Assembly (NCBI GenBank): GCA_026745465.1
Contig: JACYXH010000179.1
Span: 1-64,000, forward strand
Length of the DNA: 64,000 nucleotides
From: Lota lota
Lineage: Eukaryota; Chordata; Actinopteri; Gadiformes; Lotidae
Direction: 5' to 3'
A program made the translations under genes and the position numbers. The stretch's first letter is position 1; each line of letters begins with the position of its first letter. Shown here one piece after another: positions 10,426-20,269 of the stretch. The notes beneath the pieces are model-generated. The model was not told the origin of the DNA, made no database searches, and was given only the letters and a program-made list of their open reading frames with translations.

Positions 10426-10722
10426 TGGAATAGGTACATTCTCAGTACAATATTTATTCAGTAGAATAGGTACATTCTCAGTACAATATGTATTCAGTAG
10501 AATAGTTACTTTCTCAGTACAATATGTATTCAGTAGAATAGGTACATTCTCTACAATATGTATTCAGTAGAATAGCTAAGGTCTCTACAATATGTATTCA
10601 GTAGAATAGGTACATTCGCGACAATATGTATTCAGTAGAATAGGTACAATCTCTACAATATGTATTCAGTAGAATATGTACATTCTGAGTACAATATGTA
10701 TTCAGTAGAATAGGTACATTCT
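10426..10722 (+). repeat. 36/33-bp minisatellite after TRIM copy B
   Basis: About eight copies of tattcagtagaataggtaca with alternating ctcagtac or ctctac linkers. The same unit follows the TRIM 3' UTRs at 2640, 31620, 48305, 56430 and 63840. Confidence 0.9.
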
Positions 10723-11085
10723 CCTTACTCTTACACTCTCCCTCATTCTCTTTCCCTCCTCTTCCTCTTTCTCCCTGTCGCTCTCTCCCACCTTCCCTCT
10801 CTCTCCCTTTCTCTCTCTCGCTCTATCCTCCCCTCTCTCTCTCCCTCTCTCTCCCTCCCTCCCTCTCTCCTACAGTGAAGCTGACTGTCATCGATGTCTC
10901 TGTGTCAACAGCATCGGGCCTGTGTCTTCCAATTTAAATGTTCAGTTAAAGTTAATATCTCTCTCCATCTCTCTGTCCCCTCTCCTCTTGTTCCTGTTTT
11001 TTATACGTTTAATGATATCAATTTGCAATCAACTACAGGAAGTAGTCGTTTGTGTTCATTTAGATAACAATCAAAATCAGGCAGT
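10723..11085 (+). repeat. Pyrimidine tract and 3'-flank block
   Basis: C/T-rich 10723-10872, then tgaagctgactgtcatcg (10876) and the atacgtttaatgatatcaat block. Mirrors 29017-29230 and 31289-31500, so it is the outermost part of the large inverted repeat that encloses the tRNA cluster. Confidence 0.8.
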
Positions 11086-12950
11086 GTGGCCCTAGCTTTA
11101 GATGGGGCCCCACCCTGAGGTAACTTGACAGAAAGAGACACATTTGATCTCTAAACCCTGTTTCATTCTGTGTTTTTGTTTTTCATTTGTTTCTTTGGGC
11201 AGGCGTCACCATCTGTAGTCCGAACAATTTTCTAGTGAGTCATTTATTAAACGTTTGTATCAATAAGCGTCTTACAGTGAATTCAGTTGAAAACGAATAA
11301 AAATGGATTAAACTAACCCTTTCCTACTTTTTTTTAATTCTTGCATGCTTTTGCAGATAGAAGCTTCATGAACACATTTCAGAGCACCCATCAATGATCC
11401 ACAGCTACACAGGAATATATTGATGACTACTTTGTTGAGGTCCTTACGTTTAGGATTGCAGACCCATGCAGACGAGGTGTTTCTTCATCCTCTTCTGGAA
11501 GGCATGACCTCTACTTGATGCGGCGTCTCTGACCACAGCAGGGTTGCGTTGCCACAGCAGCCTGGAGGAAGCTCCTGCCAAGGCTTCAGGTGTTAGCCCT
11601 TAGGAGGGACAAGGCATGGCTTGGTGGGAGCCTCCCAGTGGTTCCACCTGGGACATGAGCCGAGGGTCGCAGCACTTTCAAGTCTGCTGGACGGTTGGGA
11701 GTGTGCATCTCCCCTATCCTCCTCCTACTCCTCCTCTTCCCTTCCTCCTCCCTCGTCCTCCTCTTCCCCCACCCTCCCTCACCACCTCCTTCTACTTCCT
11801 CGTCCTCCTCCCTCGTCCTCTTCCCCCTCCCTCCCTCACCACCTCCTTCTACTTCCTCCTCCTCCAGCTCCTCCCTCCTCCTCCTCCCCCCTCCCCCCTC
11901 CTCCCTCCTCCACCACAGAAGCGGGCCCCCATGATGCTCTCCAAGAAGCCCAACAACGCGTGCTCGGCCCGGGGTCAACTACACCCCCGACCTCACCAAG
12001 GACCTGTCCTCCACCCACTCCACCTTCCTCCTCCTCCTACACACACACACACACAAACACACTCACTCACTCACTCACTCACTCACTCACACACACACAC
12101 GCACGCACACACACACACACACTCTCACACACACACACACACACACACAGCTGCGATAATGTGTGTACTTAACCAAAGCTAGCTCACTGAATGGGGAACT
12201 TCGGTTGTTCTCGTCTTCTGTTTCATAACGGTCAGAACGGAACGTCATTGGGCGACTTCCTGTTGGGCGTGCCGGTCAACGGCCACAGACGGAACGCTGG
12301 ACTACTTGTTGATTTATTTTGTGTTTTGTTTCTGTACGTTTTGTTTCTATCAGGGGAACAAGGCGCTAAACGGTGGTCCTCATTCCTCTGAATACAGTGA
12401 GGCCATTCTATTGGCTGATCTCATCCTAGACATTTCTGTTAGGCGTTCTCCTGACTTTATTAAGTTGAATAAAGTCATGTAAAAATGACAAGGAATGTTG
12501 AGTGAATATGTGTCTCAACGAATGTCCTCTTTTGATAAAGATGATGGTCATTCTAGTTTTGTGTTTGTAGTTACAGGACTGACGTAGTTTGACTCATAAA
12601 AGGGAGGGGGGGCTATATGCTTCTGATTGATAACGGACAATGATGATCTGTGTGTGTGTGTGTGCGTGTGTGTGTGTGTGTGTGTTTTGTATTGGGTTAT
12701 GTTTCTATAATAGCAGGGTTATTTTCTTTTTTCATTTCTCTTCAATGAGTCATCTGGTTGCTTTATCGTGTTTCTTCCTCTTGTTACACCATTTACAGGC
12801 AGGTATTCAGAAAGACAAACACAAACACACACACACACTATATAAGCAATGTTAGAGACAGTTAAAAACTAGCAGTAGCCTACCAATATACAATAATACT
12901 GCAATGGGCTTTACAAATAATACTAAAATAAAGTTCTGTTTTTACCTCTT
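11086..12950 (+). repeat. Left arm of the large inverted repeat flanking the tRNA cluster
   Basis: Landmarks in order: aatcaggcagtgtggcccta (11086), ctccaagaagcccaacaacg (11938), (CA)n (12040-12150), the gaacttcggttgttctcgtc block (12195) and the gtaaaaac-like end at 12925-12950. All recur in reverse order at 26990-29016 and again at 29580-31288. It includes a GC-rich stretch with a continuous reading frame in all copies (11923-12030, KRAPMMLSKKPNNACSA) preceded by a very long (TCC)n tract that looks like an expanded polypyrimidine run ending in an acceptor (cacag). I do not recognise the peptide. AATAAA near 12470 may mark the 3' end of a transcript. Confidence 0.85.
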
Positions 12951-12951
12951 T

Positions 12952-12999
12952 GTCGCTGCGACCTGAACGCAGCGCCTTAGACCGCTCGGCCATCCTGAC
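12952..12999 (-). pseudogene. tRNA-Leu(CAG) 5' half, truncated
   Basis: On the minus strand: GTCAGGATGGCCGAGCGG... through the anticodon loop TTCAGGT and stem, then an abrupt change to the inverted-repeat arm (cgacaaagagg). The variable arm, T arm and acceptor 3' strand are missing, so the breakpoint lies just 3' of the anticodon stem. Confidence 0.8.
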
Positions 13000-13147
13000 A
13001 AATAATAATTGTCCAAGAGTGGATCGTTGCGTGAATTTCGTTAAGTTTGTCACATATTTCAAAGATCGCTTCTTGCTCACGGACACCGAATGCTCCTAAA
13101 ATAACTCAACTTTGATTGTATTGGTGACTGTGGGTTAACGTCAAAAA

Positions 13148-13219
13148 ATCCCCATCTGGGAATTGAACCCATGTCTCCTGCATGACAGGCGGAGATACTG
13201 ACCACTATACTAAGGAGGA
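13148..13219 (-). tRNA. tRNA-Asp(GTC)-like, degenerate
   Basis: 72 nt. TCCTCCTTAGTATAGTGGTC with anticodon loop CTGTCAT. Several stem mismatches in the anticodon and T arms suggest it is not functional. First member of the Asp(-)/Gly(+)/Leu(-) unit repeated along 13.1-15.3 kb. Confidence 0.65.
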
Positions 13220-13447
13220 ACTGATTAAATGAGAACAACTCGACATTAGTAAGCGCAACGACGTCCACAGGTGTTTATTTTTGTCCGACAAATTCAATTC
13301 TGGGAGCCCAAATTCTTGAGAAAGCAAGCATTGATAACGAGGAGCCGTGGGGTTCCAGTATTCCTTGACCTGAGTAAATACTTTGAGTCCTGCAGGTGTT
13401 AATGTGTGTTGGACAAATTGTATGAGCTAACTTTATTTAACAATCAA

Positions 13448-13518
13448 GCATTGGTGGTTCAGTGGTAGAATTCTCGCCTGCCACGCGGGAGTCCCAGGTT
13501 CGATTCCCGCCCAATGCA
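13448..13518 (+). tRNA. tRNA-Gly(GCC)
   Basis: 71 nt, GCATTGGTGGTTCAGTGG start, loop CTGCCAC (anticodon GCC), B-box GGTTCGATTCC intact. The T stem has two mismatches, so function is uncertain. Confidence 0.85.
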
Positions 13519-13681
13519 AGGCACATTTTAGATCAGTTCTGAACGGCAACTGAAATGCTTTGCTCGATGTCACTTCTGAACATCAAGCTGATGAGTGTGA
13601 ACTAAATTTTAAAGATTAATTTGATATCAAAAGTTTTTTTCAATAGTGATTTCGCTTGTCTTTAGCCATCGTCAAAACTTC

Positions 13682-13764
13682 TGTCAGAAGTGGGATTTGA
13701 ACCCACGCCTCCAGTGGAGACAGCGACCTTAACGCAGCGCCTTAGACCGCTCGGCCATCCTGAC
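13682..13764 (-). tRNA. tRNA-Leu(AAG)
   Basis: 83 nt with a long variable arm. A box TGGCCGAGCGG, anticodon loop TTAAGGT, B box GGTTCAAATCC, acceptor stem fully paired. One anticodon-stem mismatch. Confidence 0.9.
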
Positions 13765-13888
13765 ACGTGATTGGAAATGTACCACTGTGGATCGTTGCGT
13801 AAATTTCGTTAAACTTGTTGTCTTGCTCACAGACACTGACTGCTCCTGAAGGAACAAGACATTGGTGACTGTGGGTTAATGTCAAACA

Positions 13889-13960
13889 CTCCCCATCGGG
13901 GAATTGAACCCCGGTCTCCCGCGTGACAGGAGGGGATACTGACCACTATACTAACAAGGA
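13889..13960 (-). tRNA. tRNA-Asp(GTC)
   Basis: 72 nt, loop CTGTCAC, T arm CGGGGTTCAATTCCCCG intact, acceptor paired with wobbles. One anticodon-stem mismatch. Confidence 0.85.
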
Positions 13961-14032
13961 CCTGTAAGAATGAGAACACCGCGACATTAGTAAGCGCATT
14001 AACGTCCACATGTCTTTATTTTTCAATAATCA

Positions 14033-14102
14033 AGCATTGGTGGTTCAGTGGTAGAATTCTCGCCTGCCCATGGGAGGCCCAGGTTCAATTCCCGGTCAAT
14101 GC
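14033..14102 (+). tRNA. tRNA-Gly(GCC), degenerate
   Basis: Same unit as 13448 but one base short in the anticodon arm (ctgcccatggg), giving 70 nt and a disturbed stem. Probably a pseudo-tRNA. Confidence 0.7.
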
Positions 14103-14269
14103 AAGGCACACTTCAGATCAGTTTTAAAATGCATCTTCAACATTGTGTGTGAGGTCACCTCTTTCTGAACATCTAGCTGCTGAGGGCAAACTAAACTTTG
14201 ATTATCCTTTGATACCAAAAGGACATCATGATGGTGATTTCGCTTGTCCTTAGCCGTCCACAATAGTTC

Positions 14270-14352
14270 TGTCAGAAGTGGAATTTGAACCCAGGCCTCC
14301 AGAGGAGACTGCGACCTTAACGCAGCGCCTTGGACCGCTCGGCCATCCTGAC
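14270..14352 (-). tRNA. tRNA-Leu(AAG)
   Basis: 83 nt, loop TTAAGGT, acceptor intact. The B box GGTTCAAATTCC carries one change and the T stem one mismatch. Confidence 0.8.
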
Positions 14353-14890
14353 ACCAATCATCAGGAGCACAGCCCGTTGGTATGGAACTACTCTGTCAAT
14401 TATTAATGTTTGGGTTACTTGTATATTTAAGTACTGAACGTTTGCCTCACTGTGTCGGTGGAAGTTAGCCGAGAGAGGCTTCTTTGTCTTGTGCTAATTG
14501 TTCAAAGCACTCGGCTGGTTTCTGGTGGCGGTAGTAACGGTGTTGCAGGCTTATGTGTTTTCGTTATTTTCAATATTATTATATATATATACATATTTGA
14601 ATAATGTATTGTTATTCTTTGTTGTATTTCAGGTTTATGACCTGTGGTCATTTGATTTAAAATAAAATTAAGGACAAAACACGAGTTATAACATTGCGTG
14701 CTTCCTGGTGAGCCTTTTCGGAGGGCTGAATAACGAAGATCCGAAAACACATCATTGGAAAAGTACCACTATGGATCGTTGCGTAAATTTCGTTAAACTT
14801 GTCATTGAAATCAAAGACTGCTTCTTGCTCACAGACACTGACTGCTCCTAAAGGAGCAAGACGTTGATGACTGTGGGTTAATGTCAAACA
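14353..14890. other. tRNA-unit spacer
   Basis: No gene is seen. It contains an insert (14400-14700) with ATATAT runs that is not present in the neighbouring spacers. The stretch next to the tRNA-Asp (14770-14880) is the normal tRNA-Asp flank, also seen at 13795-13880 and, inverted, at 25925-26040 and 26680-26800. Confidence 0.6.
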
Positions 14891-14962
14891 CTCCCCGTCG
14901 GGGAATTGAACCCCTGTCTCCCACATGACAGGCGGGGATACTGACCACTATACTAACTAGGA
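14891..14962 (-). tRNA. tRNA-Asp(GTC)
   Basis: 72 nt, loop CTGTCAT, anticodon stem paired. One mismatch each in the acceptor and T stems. Confidence 0.8.
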
Positions 14963-15190
14963 AATGATTGAATGAGAACACCTCGACATTAGTCAGCGCA
15001 TTGACGTCCACAGGTGTTTATTTTTGTCCGACAAATTCAATTCTGGGACCCCAAATTCTTGAGAAAGCAAGCATTGATAACGAGGAGCCGTGGGGTTCCA
15101 GTATTCCTTGACCTGAGTAAATACTTTGAGTCCTGCAGGTGTTCATGTGTGTTGGACAAATTGTATGAGCTAATATTATTTAACAATCAA

Positions 15191-15261
15191 GCATTGGTGG
15201 TTCAGTGGTAGAATTCTCGCCTGCCACGCGGGGAGCCCGGGTTCGATTCCCGGCCAATGCA
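15191..15261 (+). tRNA. tRNA-Gly(GCC), intact
   Basis: 71 nt. Acceptor, anticodon (loop CTGCCAC) and T stems are all paired and both internal promoter boxes are consensus. The best-preserved Gly copy here. Confidence 0.92.
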
Positions 15262-15770
15262 AGGCACACGTCAGATCAGTTTTAAAATGTATCTTCAACA
15301 TTATGTGTGCTGTCACTTCTTTCTTGCAGCACCACTTTCAGTGCGAAAGAAATTCTTCGACAACTGATTGAGAAGACAACAAAAGAGGTCTGCAATACCT
15401 TGAGATGATTCTGTGAATGTGTCATTAGAAAAAAAATAATTGGCTTCTTAAGCAAATGCTATTGTGGGAGCATGTTACACAAAACACGGTACAGCTGGGA
15501 TGTCAACCCAGGATATCATGTTTCCTAGTTAACCATTTGGCCAAGCTTGATCTACTTCTTCAGTCTTTGACAACAATTCATGATGATTCGTTCATTTGAG
15601 AGATGCATATGTGTACCATTTGAAGAGAGACCCATAGAGCCATCTGGAGGACCCACATCCACAACTGCCGAGTGTAGGTGTGCTATGCCACACACTACGT
15701 ATACAAATATGGTTGGACCCGTCTTTATTAAACACCTGCACTGCGTATAAAGATGCTCGTTTCTAAGACA
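15262..15770. repeat. Inverted spacer block, tRNA-like remnant at 15490-15550
   Basis: Repeats in reverse orientation at 20270-20700 and, partly, directly at 15860-16280. Contains a degenerate tRNA-like piece (A-box-like tggccaa, B-box-like ggttgacatcc on the minus strand) and a conserved stretch around gaagagagacccatagagc that I cannot assign. Confidence 0.6.
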
Positions 15771-15772
15771 AA

Positions 15773-15853
15773 GCCAGATGTGGGGCTCAAACCCACGACC
15801 CTGAGATTAAAAGTCTCATGCTCAACCAGACAGGCAATTGAACCAGCTATGCC
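15773..15853 (-). tRNA. tRNA-Lys(TTT)-like, degenerate
   Basis: The 3' two thirds match eukaryotic tRNA-Lys (GAGCATGAGACTTTTAATC then GTGGGTTTGAGCCCCAC), with loop CTTTTAA. The D-arm half is expanded and does not fold normally. Likely a pseudogene. Confidence 0.6.
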
Positions 15854-15859
15854 TCAGCA

Positions 15860-16396
15860 CTACTTTCAGTGCAAAATAAATGCTTCGACAAATGATTGAG
15901 AAGACAACGTAAGTGGTCTTCAATACCATGACATGATTCTTTGGATGTGTGATAAGAGAAAAATAATTGGCGTCTTAAGCAGATGCTAATGTGGGAGCAT
16001 GTTACACAAAACAATATACTGCTGGGATTTCAAGCCAAGATCTACTGTGTAGTACACAACCATTTGGCCAAGCTTGATCTACTTCTTCAGTCTTTGACAA
16101 CGATTCGTGTTGACTCGTTCATTTGAGAAATGTATATGTGTGCCATTTGAAGAGAGACCCATAGAGCGATCTCGAGGACTCACATTCACACCTGACGAGT
16201 GTAGGTGTATTAGGCCACTCCCTATGTCTACAAATATGGTTGGACCCGTCTGTACTGAACACTTGTGCTGCACTCGGCCGGGCATTTGCCTCAAGTCTGT
16301 CAGTTGTTTGAATAGTAACAGTATGCAACATTTATGTATGCATTGTCTGAACTACCTTTGATAAAGAGATCACTGTGCACACGTAGCATCGAAGAC
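15860..16396. repeat. Second copy of the 15.3-15.7 kb spacer block
   Basis: A direct, diverged repeat of 15320-15750, including the gaagagagacccatagagc stretch (16150). No gene seen. Confidence 0.6.
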
Positions 16397-16468
16397 TGGA
16401 GATGCAGAGGATTGAACCCGGTGCCTCAAACATAAAAAGCATGCGCTCTACCACTGAGCTACATCCCC
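16397..16468 (-). tRNA. tRNA-Ala body with TTT anticodon, probably pseudo
   Basis: 72 nt with GGGGATGTAGCTCAGTGG head and ATCTCCA tail as in tRNA-Ala, but the anticodon loop reads TTTTTAT (anticodon TTT, a Lys anticodon) where the Ala copies at 19609 and 22851 have TGC. The T stem is also altered. Confidence 0.7.
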
Positions 16469-16603
16469 TATTTCTTAAATGTACATCTTTACCATAAATA
16501 CCTGAAGCTTTACTGACTGATACAGCCGATAAATAGGTTGATTAGGCTGTCCTAAATAAAGCAGTTAATTGGCTTGCATGCTAGTAGCAGAAGTGGGCAA
16601 CTG

Positions 16604-16685
16604 GTGCGGCAGAATTCAATCCTGCAGAGGGAGATATAATGGATTTCTAGTCCGTCATCTTAACCAACCGCTTGGCCAGGACAAC
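16604..16685 (-). pseudogene. tRNA-Ser(AGA)-like, degenerate
   Basis: On the minus strand GTTGTCCTGGCCAAGCGG and anticodon region GGACTAGAAATCC are recognisable. The variable and T arms are decayed. Confidence 0.55.
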
Positions 16686-16857
16686 ATGGCTTCTCGGCCT
16701 TGAGTCTAGAAGTTATTTTATTATTATCTTAATTTGAAATAGTCTTATGCCCTTGACAACGGCTTGCTTTGATCACATCTTGGAGATGGCGGTTATTGAA
16801 TGTCAGGCATCCTTCATTAGAAGCAAACAATCTACTGATGAGATACATGCCGGGCAA

Positions 16858-16940
16858 CTATTGTCGGGACGATTCATGTCTGCGTAGGGACACGCAAGTG
16901 GTTTTCTAGTCCATTGCCTTCAACACTTGGACATGACAAC
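16858..16940 (-). pseudogene. tRNA-Ser-like, degenerate
   Basis: Minus strand: gttgtcatgtccaagtgttg and ggactagaaaacc. Same decayed family as 19498-19578 and 22953-23034. Confidence 0.45.
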
Positions 16941-17187
16941 TCTAGTCATCAGATGAATCAGTCCTTTGAACAGTAACATAACGCATATGTTCAGGTTGAG
17001 AGAACATCTTGTTAACATTGGATGATTTGACCTAATCTAGTAGATGCCAGAGACTGAACCCATTGCCTCTTACATGCAAAAGGTTATATAGCTGCACACA
17101 GCACATGCAGTTTCACTATACTATATGCTGTAGAATGTGTTAATTGGCTATAGGGTATGACTAATGCTGTTCAGTTTAAAATGCAAC

Positions 17188-17269
17188 CGTTGTCGGCAGG
17201 ATTTGAACCTGCGCGGGGAGGCCCCAATGGATTTCTAGTCCATCTCCTTAACCACTCGGCCACGACAAC
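17188..17269 (-). tRNA. tRNA-Ser(AGA), intact
   Basis: 82 nt, acceptor GTTGTCG/CGACAAC fully paired, loop CTAGAAA, T arm GCAGGTTCAAATCCTGC paired, long variable arm. Confidence 0.9.
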
Positions 17270-18050
17270 AAGTGGGTATTGAATTCAAGTTTGTCGGTTG
17301 TTTGAATAGTAACAGTCTGCAACATTTAAGGTATGCATTGTCTGAACTACATTTGATAAAGAGATCACTGAGCACATGAGATTTTTGACTAGACCACTCA
17401 AATAAAAAGCCTTAGTAATTGTCAAAGGCCAAAGGCTAATCCAAGGATGGAGACAGTAAGGATTTGTGATGGCAGAGTTCAAGTCCTACTCACAGCGATT
17501 GGTGCTTAACGTTTGAACAATAAAAAGCTTTACGAATCAAAATACTGTGCAGTCATAAAAACAAGATTCCCTTTATTATTGGTCAAGTGGCCGAAAATAT
17601 ATATATGGTCTTTGTACTCAAGACCAAGTGATGTCTCCCAATGCAAGGTAGGGTCCTTCTCACAGTGTCTCATTAGAAGGGAATACAATGGTGACCACTC
17701 AGGTCTGTCAAGGAATAGGTGGATACTAATATACATTGGTACTCTCTTTGTTTCTTGTCTAATGGTGCTATTATGGCCGAGAGGTAAAGGCATTGGACTT
17801 AAAATCCACTCCCTTCTCTTTGTGCTCTTTCAAACTCTGGCATGCATCTCATTAAAAAGGAATGCAATTGTAGACATTATGTTCTGTCAGGGATTTCATT
17901 TATAGTGGTTAGTATTGTACAATCCATTTCACAAACTTATATGAAATGGTTTAAACAGATTGTTTGCTGTGTATTTGAAAGCATAGTTTATTCGTGACGT
18001 ATCACTTGGGATTCCATTGCAACAAGAGTCCCATTGTACCCAAAGATGAG
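17270..18050. other. Spacer with tRNA-Ser scraps
   Basis: A 3' tRNA-Ser piece (gttcaagtcctactcacagc) lies at 17482-17500 (plus), mirror of the Ser(TGA) gene at 23569. A degenerate tRNA-like unit with loop CTTAAAA (tatggccgagaggtaaagg) lies at 17772-17850. Nothing else is recognisable. Confidence 0.45.
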
Positions 18051-18052
18051 AA

Positions 18053-18130
18053 GCTGTGATGTCTGAGTGGTTAAAGCGTTGGAAGTAAATTAATGGGTAT
18101 CCCACACAGGATCAAATCCTCTTCACATAT
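18053..18130 (+). pseudogene. tRNA-Ser-like, degenerate
   Basis: Starts GCTGTGATGTCTGAGTGG like the Ser(CGA) gene at 18512, but the anticodon loop and T arm are decayed. Confidence 0.45.
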
Positions 18131-18232
18131 TGGCTGACAAGTCTTGTGACAATGAGTGCCAAAAAGATCTGTTTACTTAATCTAAAATAAAATAAAAGTA
18201 CATGTAGACATTGCTTTAGTTGACTTCAAGAA

Positions 18233-18313
18233 GAGCTGCCATAGCTTAGGGCTTATGCGTTGGACTCAAAATTAAATGGTGTTTTCCCCAATCAGGTTCA
18301 ATTCCTGTGCACA
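18233..18313 (+). pseudogene. tRNA-Ser-like, degenerate
   Basis: Recognisable acceptor start, ttggactcaaaatta anticodon region and B-box-like aggttcaattcc. The D arm is decayed. Confidence 0.4.
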
Positions 18314-18511
18314 ACTGCCTTCTTGAAATGATTCCAATAGTGTTCATTTGAATATGTCAAGGAAACGATGAACAATAATGGTTTTGTGGTTTCAATTTTA
18401 CCACCCTCTTTGAAGACATTAAAACTGATGTTTTGCTGTGGACCTTCTGTGTTAAACGCTTGTTATCTGGGATGCTTTCGAATAAAATTCAATCATATTG
18501 CAACATAAGGA

Positions 18512-18593
18512 GCTGTGATGGCCGTGAGGTTAAGATGTTGGACTCGAAATCCAATTGGGTTTCCCCGCGCAGGTTCGAATCCTGCTCGCAGCG
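18512..18593 (+). tRNA. tRNA-Ser(CGA)
   Basis: 82 nt, acceptor GCTGTGA/TCGCAGC paired, anticodon arm TTGGA-CTCGAAA-TCCAA, T arm GCAGGTTCGAATCCTGC intact. The D arm is slightly altered (ggccgtgagg). Confidence 0.85.
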
Positions 18594-18780
18594 TCCTTTT
18601 TCAAAAGTGCTCATTTGCTTATGTCATATAACTTAATATGTGCTTTGGTTTAAATTTGACCATCCTTTATGAAGAAGTTAAAAAACATGTTTAACAGTGT
18701 ACTTAGGACCTTCTTTGATTGCTGCATGTCAATTGGGATTCTTTTGCAAATAGAATCCCATTTTACACCAAAATATGAAA

Positions 18781-18858
18781 CTGTTATGGAGCAGTGGTTA
18801 AGGCATTAGACTCAAAACTCACTGGGAACTGTGAAAGCTCAAATCTTTCACACAGCCT
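18781..18858 (+). pseudogene. tRNA-like, degenerate
   Basis: ctgttatggagcagtggtta and ttagactcaaaactcac remain from a Ser-type tRNA. The mirror copy lies at 23978-24060 (minus). Confidence 0.4.
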
Positions 18859-18964
18859 TGTCTGCTGAGATTTTTGACTAGACCACCCAAAAAACAAGCC
18901 TTAGTAATTGTCAAAGTCCAAAGGCTAATCCATCTTGACTAACAGATATTCCCTTTGTTTCATG

Positions 18965-19060
18965 TACAAAGGTGTTATGATGTCCGAGAGGTATTACTTT
19001 TGGATTCAAAATAAACCAACCAATATTCCTTTTGTTATTGGTCAAGAGGAGCTGTAAAGG
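18965..19060 (+). pseudogene. tRNA-like, degenerate
   Basis: gatgtccgagaggtattact and tttggattcaaaat remain. The mirror copy at 23789-23870 keeps the T arm. Confidence 0.4.
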
Positions 19061-19066
19061 CCAAGA

Positions 19067-19144
19067 GGTGTGGCATAATTCAATCCTGCAGAGGGAGATA
19101 TAGTGGATCTTTAGTCTATCAACTTAACCGCATGGTCAGGACAA
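19067..19144 (-). pseudogene. tRNA-Ser-like, degenerate (mirror of 23390-23457)
   Basis: Minus strand gttgtcctgaccatgcggtt with anticodon region agactaaagatcc. The loop would read AAA. Confidence 0.45.
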
Positions 19145-19199
19145 CATAGCTTCTCGGCCTGAAGTCTATAAGTTGTTCGAACAGTAACAGATTGCAATG

Positions 19200-19458
19200 T
19201 TTGAAGTTGGGAAAACATTGTGTGATCTTAATTTGAAATAGTCTGATGCCCTTGACAACGGCTTGTGTTGATCACATCTTGGAGATGGCGGTGATTGAAT
19301 GTCAGGCCTCCTTCATTAGAAGCATACGATCTACTGATGATATGTATGCCCTCTGTTACTTCTATTGTATATATGTGCAACCAATAGCTGAAGCTTCGCT
19401 TAACTATACAAGGGATGAATATGTTATTGACTGGCAAAAGGTATCAGATGTTTTATAG
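19200..19458 (+). repeat. Inverted spacer block (mirror of 23072-23300)
   Basis: tgcccttgacaacggcttg ... gcaaccaatagctgaagctt is present in reverse orientation at 23072-23300 with few differences. Open frames in both copies are incidental, since they continue into unrelated spacer. Confidence 0.8.
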
Positions 19459-19497
19459 AGAACTGGCCTGCCCGCTGATAGAAGCACTGGGCAACTA

Positions 19498-19578
19498 CTG
19501 TCAGCAAGATTCATTTCTGCGTAGGGACACACTAATGATTTTTGAGTACATTGCCTTCAACACTTGGACATGACAACC
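19498..19578 (-). pseudogene. tRNA-Ser-like, degenerate
   Basis: Minus strand gttgtcatgtccaagtgttg, anticodon region gtactcaaaaatc (loop would read CAA). Mirror of 22953-23034. Confidence 0.45.
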
Positions 19579-19608
19579 CTAGTCATCAGATCAGATTAAT
19601 AAAAGTAA

Positions 19609-19680
19609 GGGGATGTAGCTCAGTGGTAGAGCGCATGCTTTGCATGTATGATGCCCCGGCATCAATCCCCGGCATCGCCA
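19609..19680 (+). tRNA. tRNA-Ala(TGC)
   Basis: 72 nt, GGGGATGTAGCTCAGTGG, loop TTTGCAT. The T loop is changed (ggcatcaatcc instead of ggttcgatcc), which weakens the B box, so it may be inactive. Confidence 0.8.
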
Positions 19681-19802
19681 GTCTTTGATGCAACGTGTGC
19701 ACAGTGATCTTTTTATCAAAGGTAGTTCAGACAAAGTATACCTTAAATGTTGCAGACAGTTACTATTAAAACAACTGACAGACTTGAAGCTAATGCCCAC
19801 TT

Positions 19803-19884
19803 GTTGTCGTGGCTGAGTGGTTAAGGCGATGGACTAGAAATTCATTGGAGTCTCCCCGCGCAGGTTCGAATCCTGCTGACAACG
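19803..19884 (+). tRNA. tRNA-Ser(AGA), intact
   Basis: 82 nt, loop CTAGAAA, T arm GCAGGTTCGAATCCTGC, acceptor paired with one G-T wobble. Inverted relative to the Ser(AGA) copies at 17188 and 21996. Confidence 0.9.
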
Positions 19885-20269
19885 GTTGCAGGTTAAACTG
19901 AACAGCTTTTATCATACCCTTGTGACAGTCAACACATTCTACAGCATATAGTACAGTGAAGATGCATTTATTGCGTGGGTTCAGAAAATTCAGAAAAAGT
20001 GACATGGCTGAGTATTTCCAAATCATTCTGGCAGGGTAGTGGGTTAAATTTTCAACCAGCAATAATCACGTCTTAGTTGTCCTTCACAGACTACAATATC
20101 ACCTCTGCGAAAGAATATCTGGGCGTGACTCAAGCGTTTGTGAGGATTTGAAAGTTCGGGTGCCACATAGAAGTTGCGATTCTTTGCCACATATCTATTG
20201 CAGTTTCATGGCCCTTCGCTTATCAACACAAAGTGATAATGCATACACTGCAGTCTGGCTTATGTTGAA
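19885..20269. other. tRNA spacer
   Basis: The part next to the tRNA (19885-19960) mirrors 21900-21995 beside the Ser(AGA) gene at 21996. No gene is seen in the rest. Confidence 0.6.

Noticed and set aside
15590-16280. Conserved non-coding block suspected to be a small nuclear RNA gene
   Set aside because: It matches neither the U1, U2, U6, 7SK nor 5S features that I know; it is simply part of the duplicated spacer.
19228-19458. Mirrored ~70-codon frames at 19.2 and 23.2 kb
   Set aside because: The frames exist in both because the spacer block is duplicated and inverted; they show no codon-like pattern and lie between tRNA genes.
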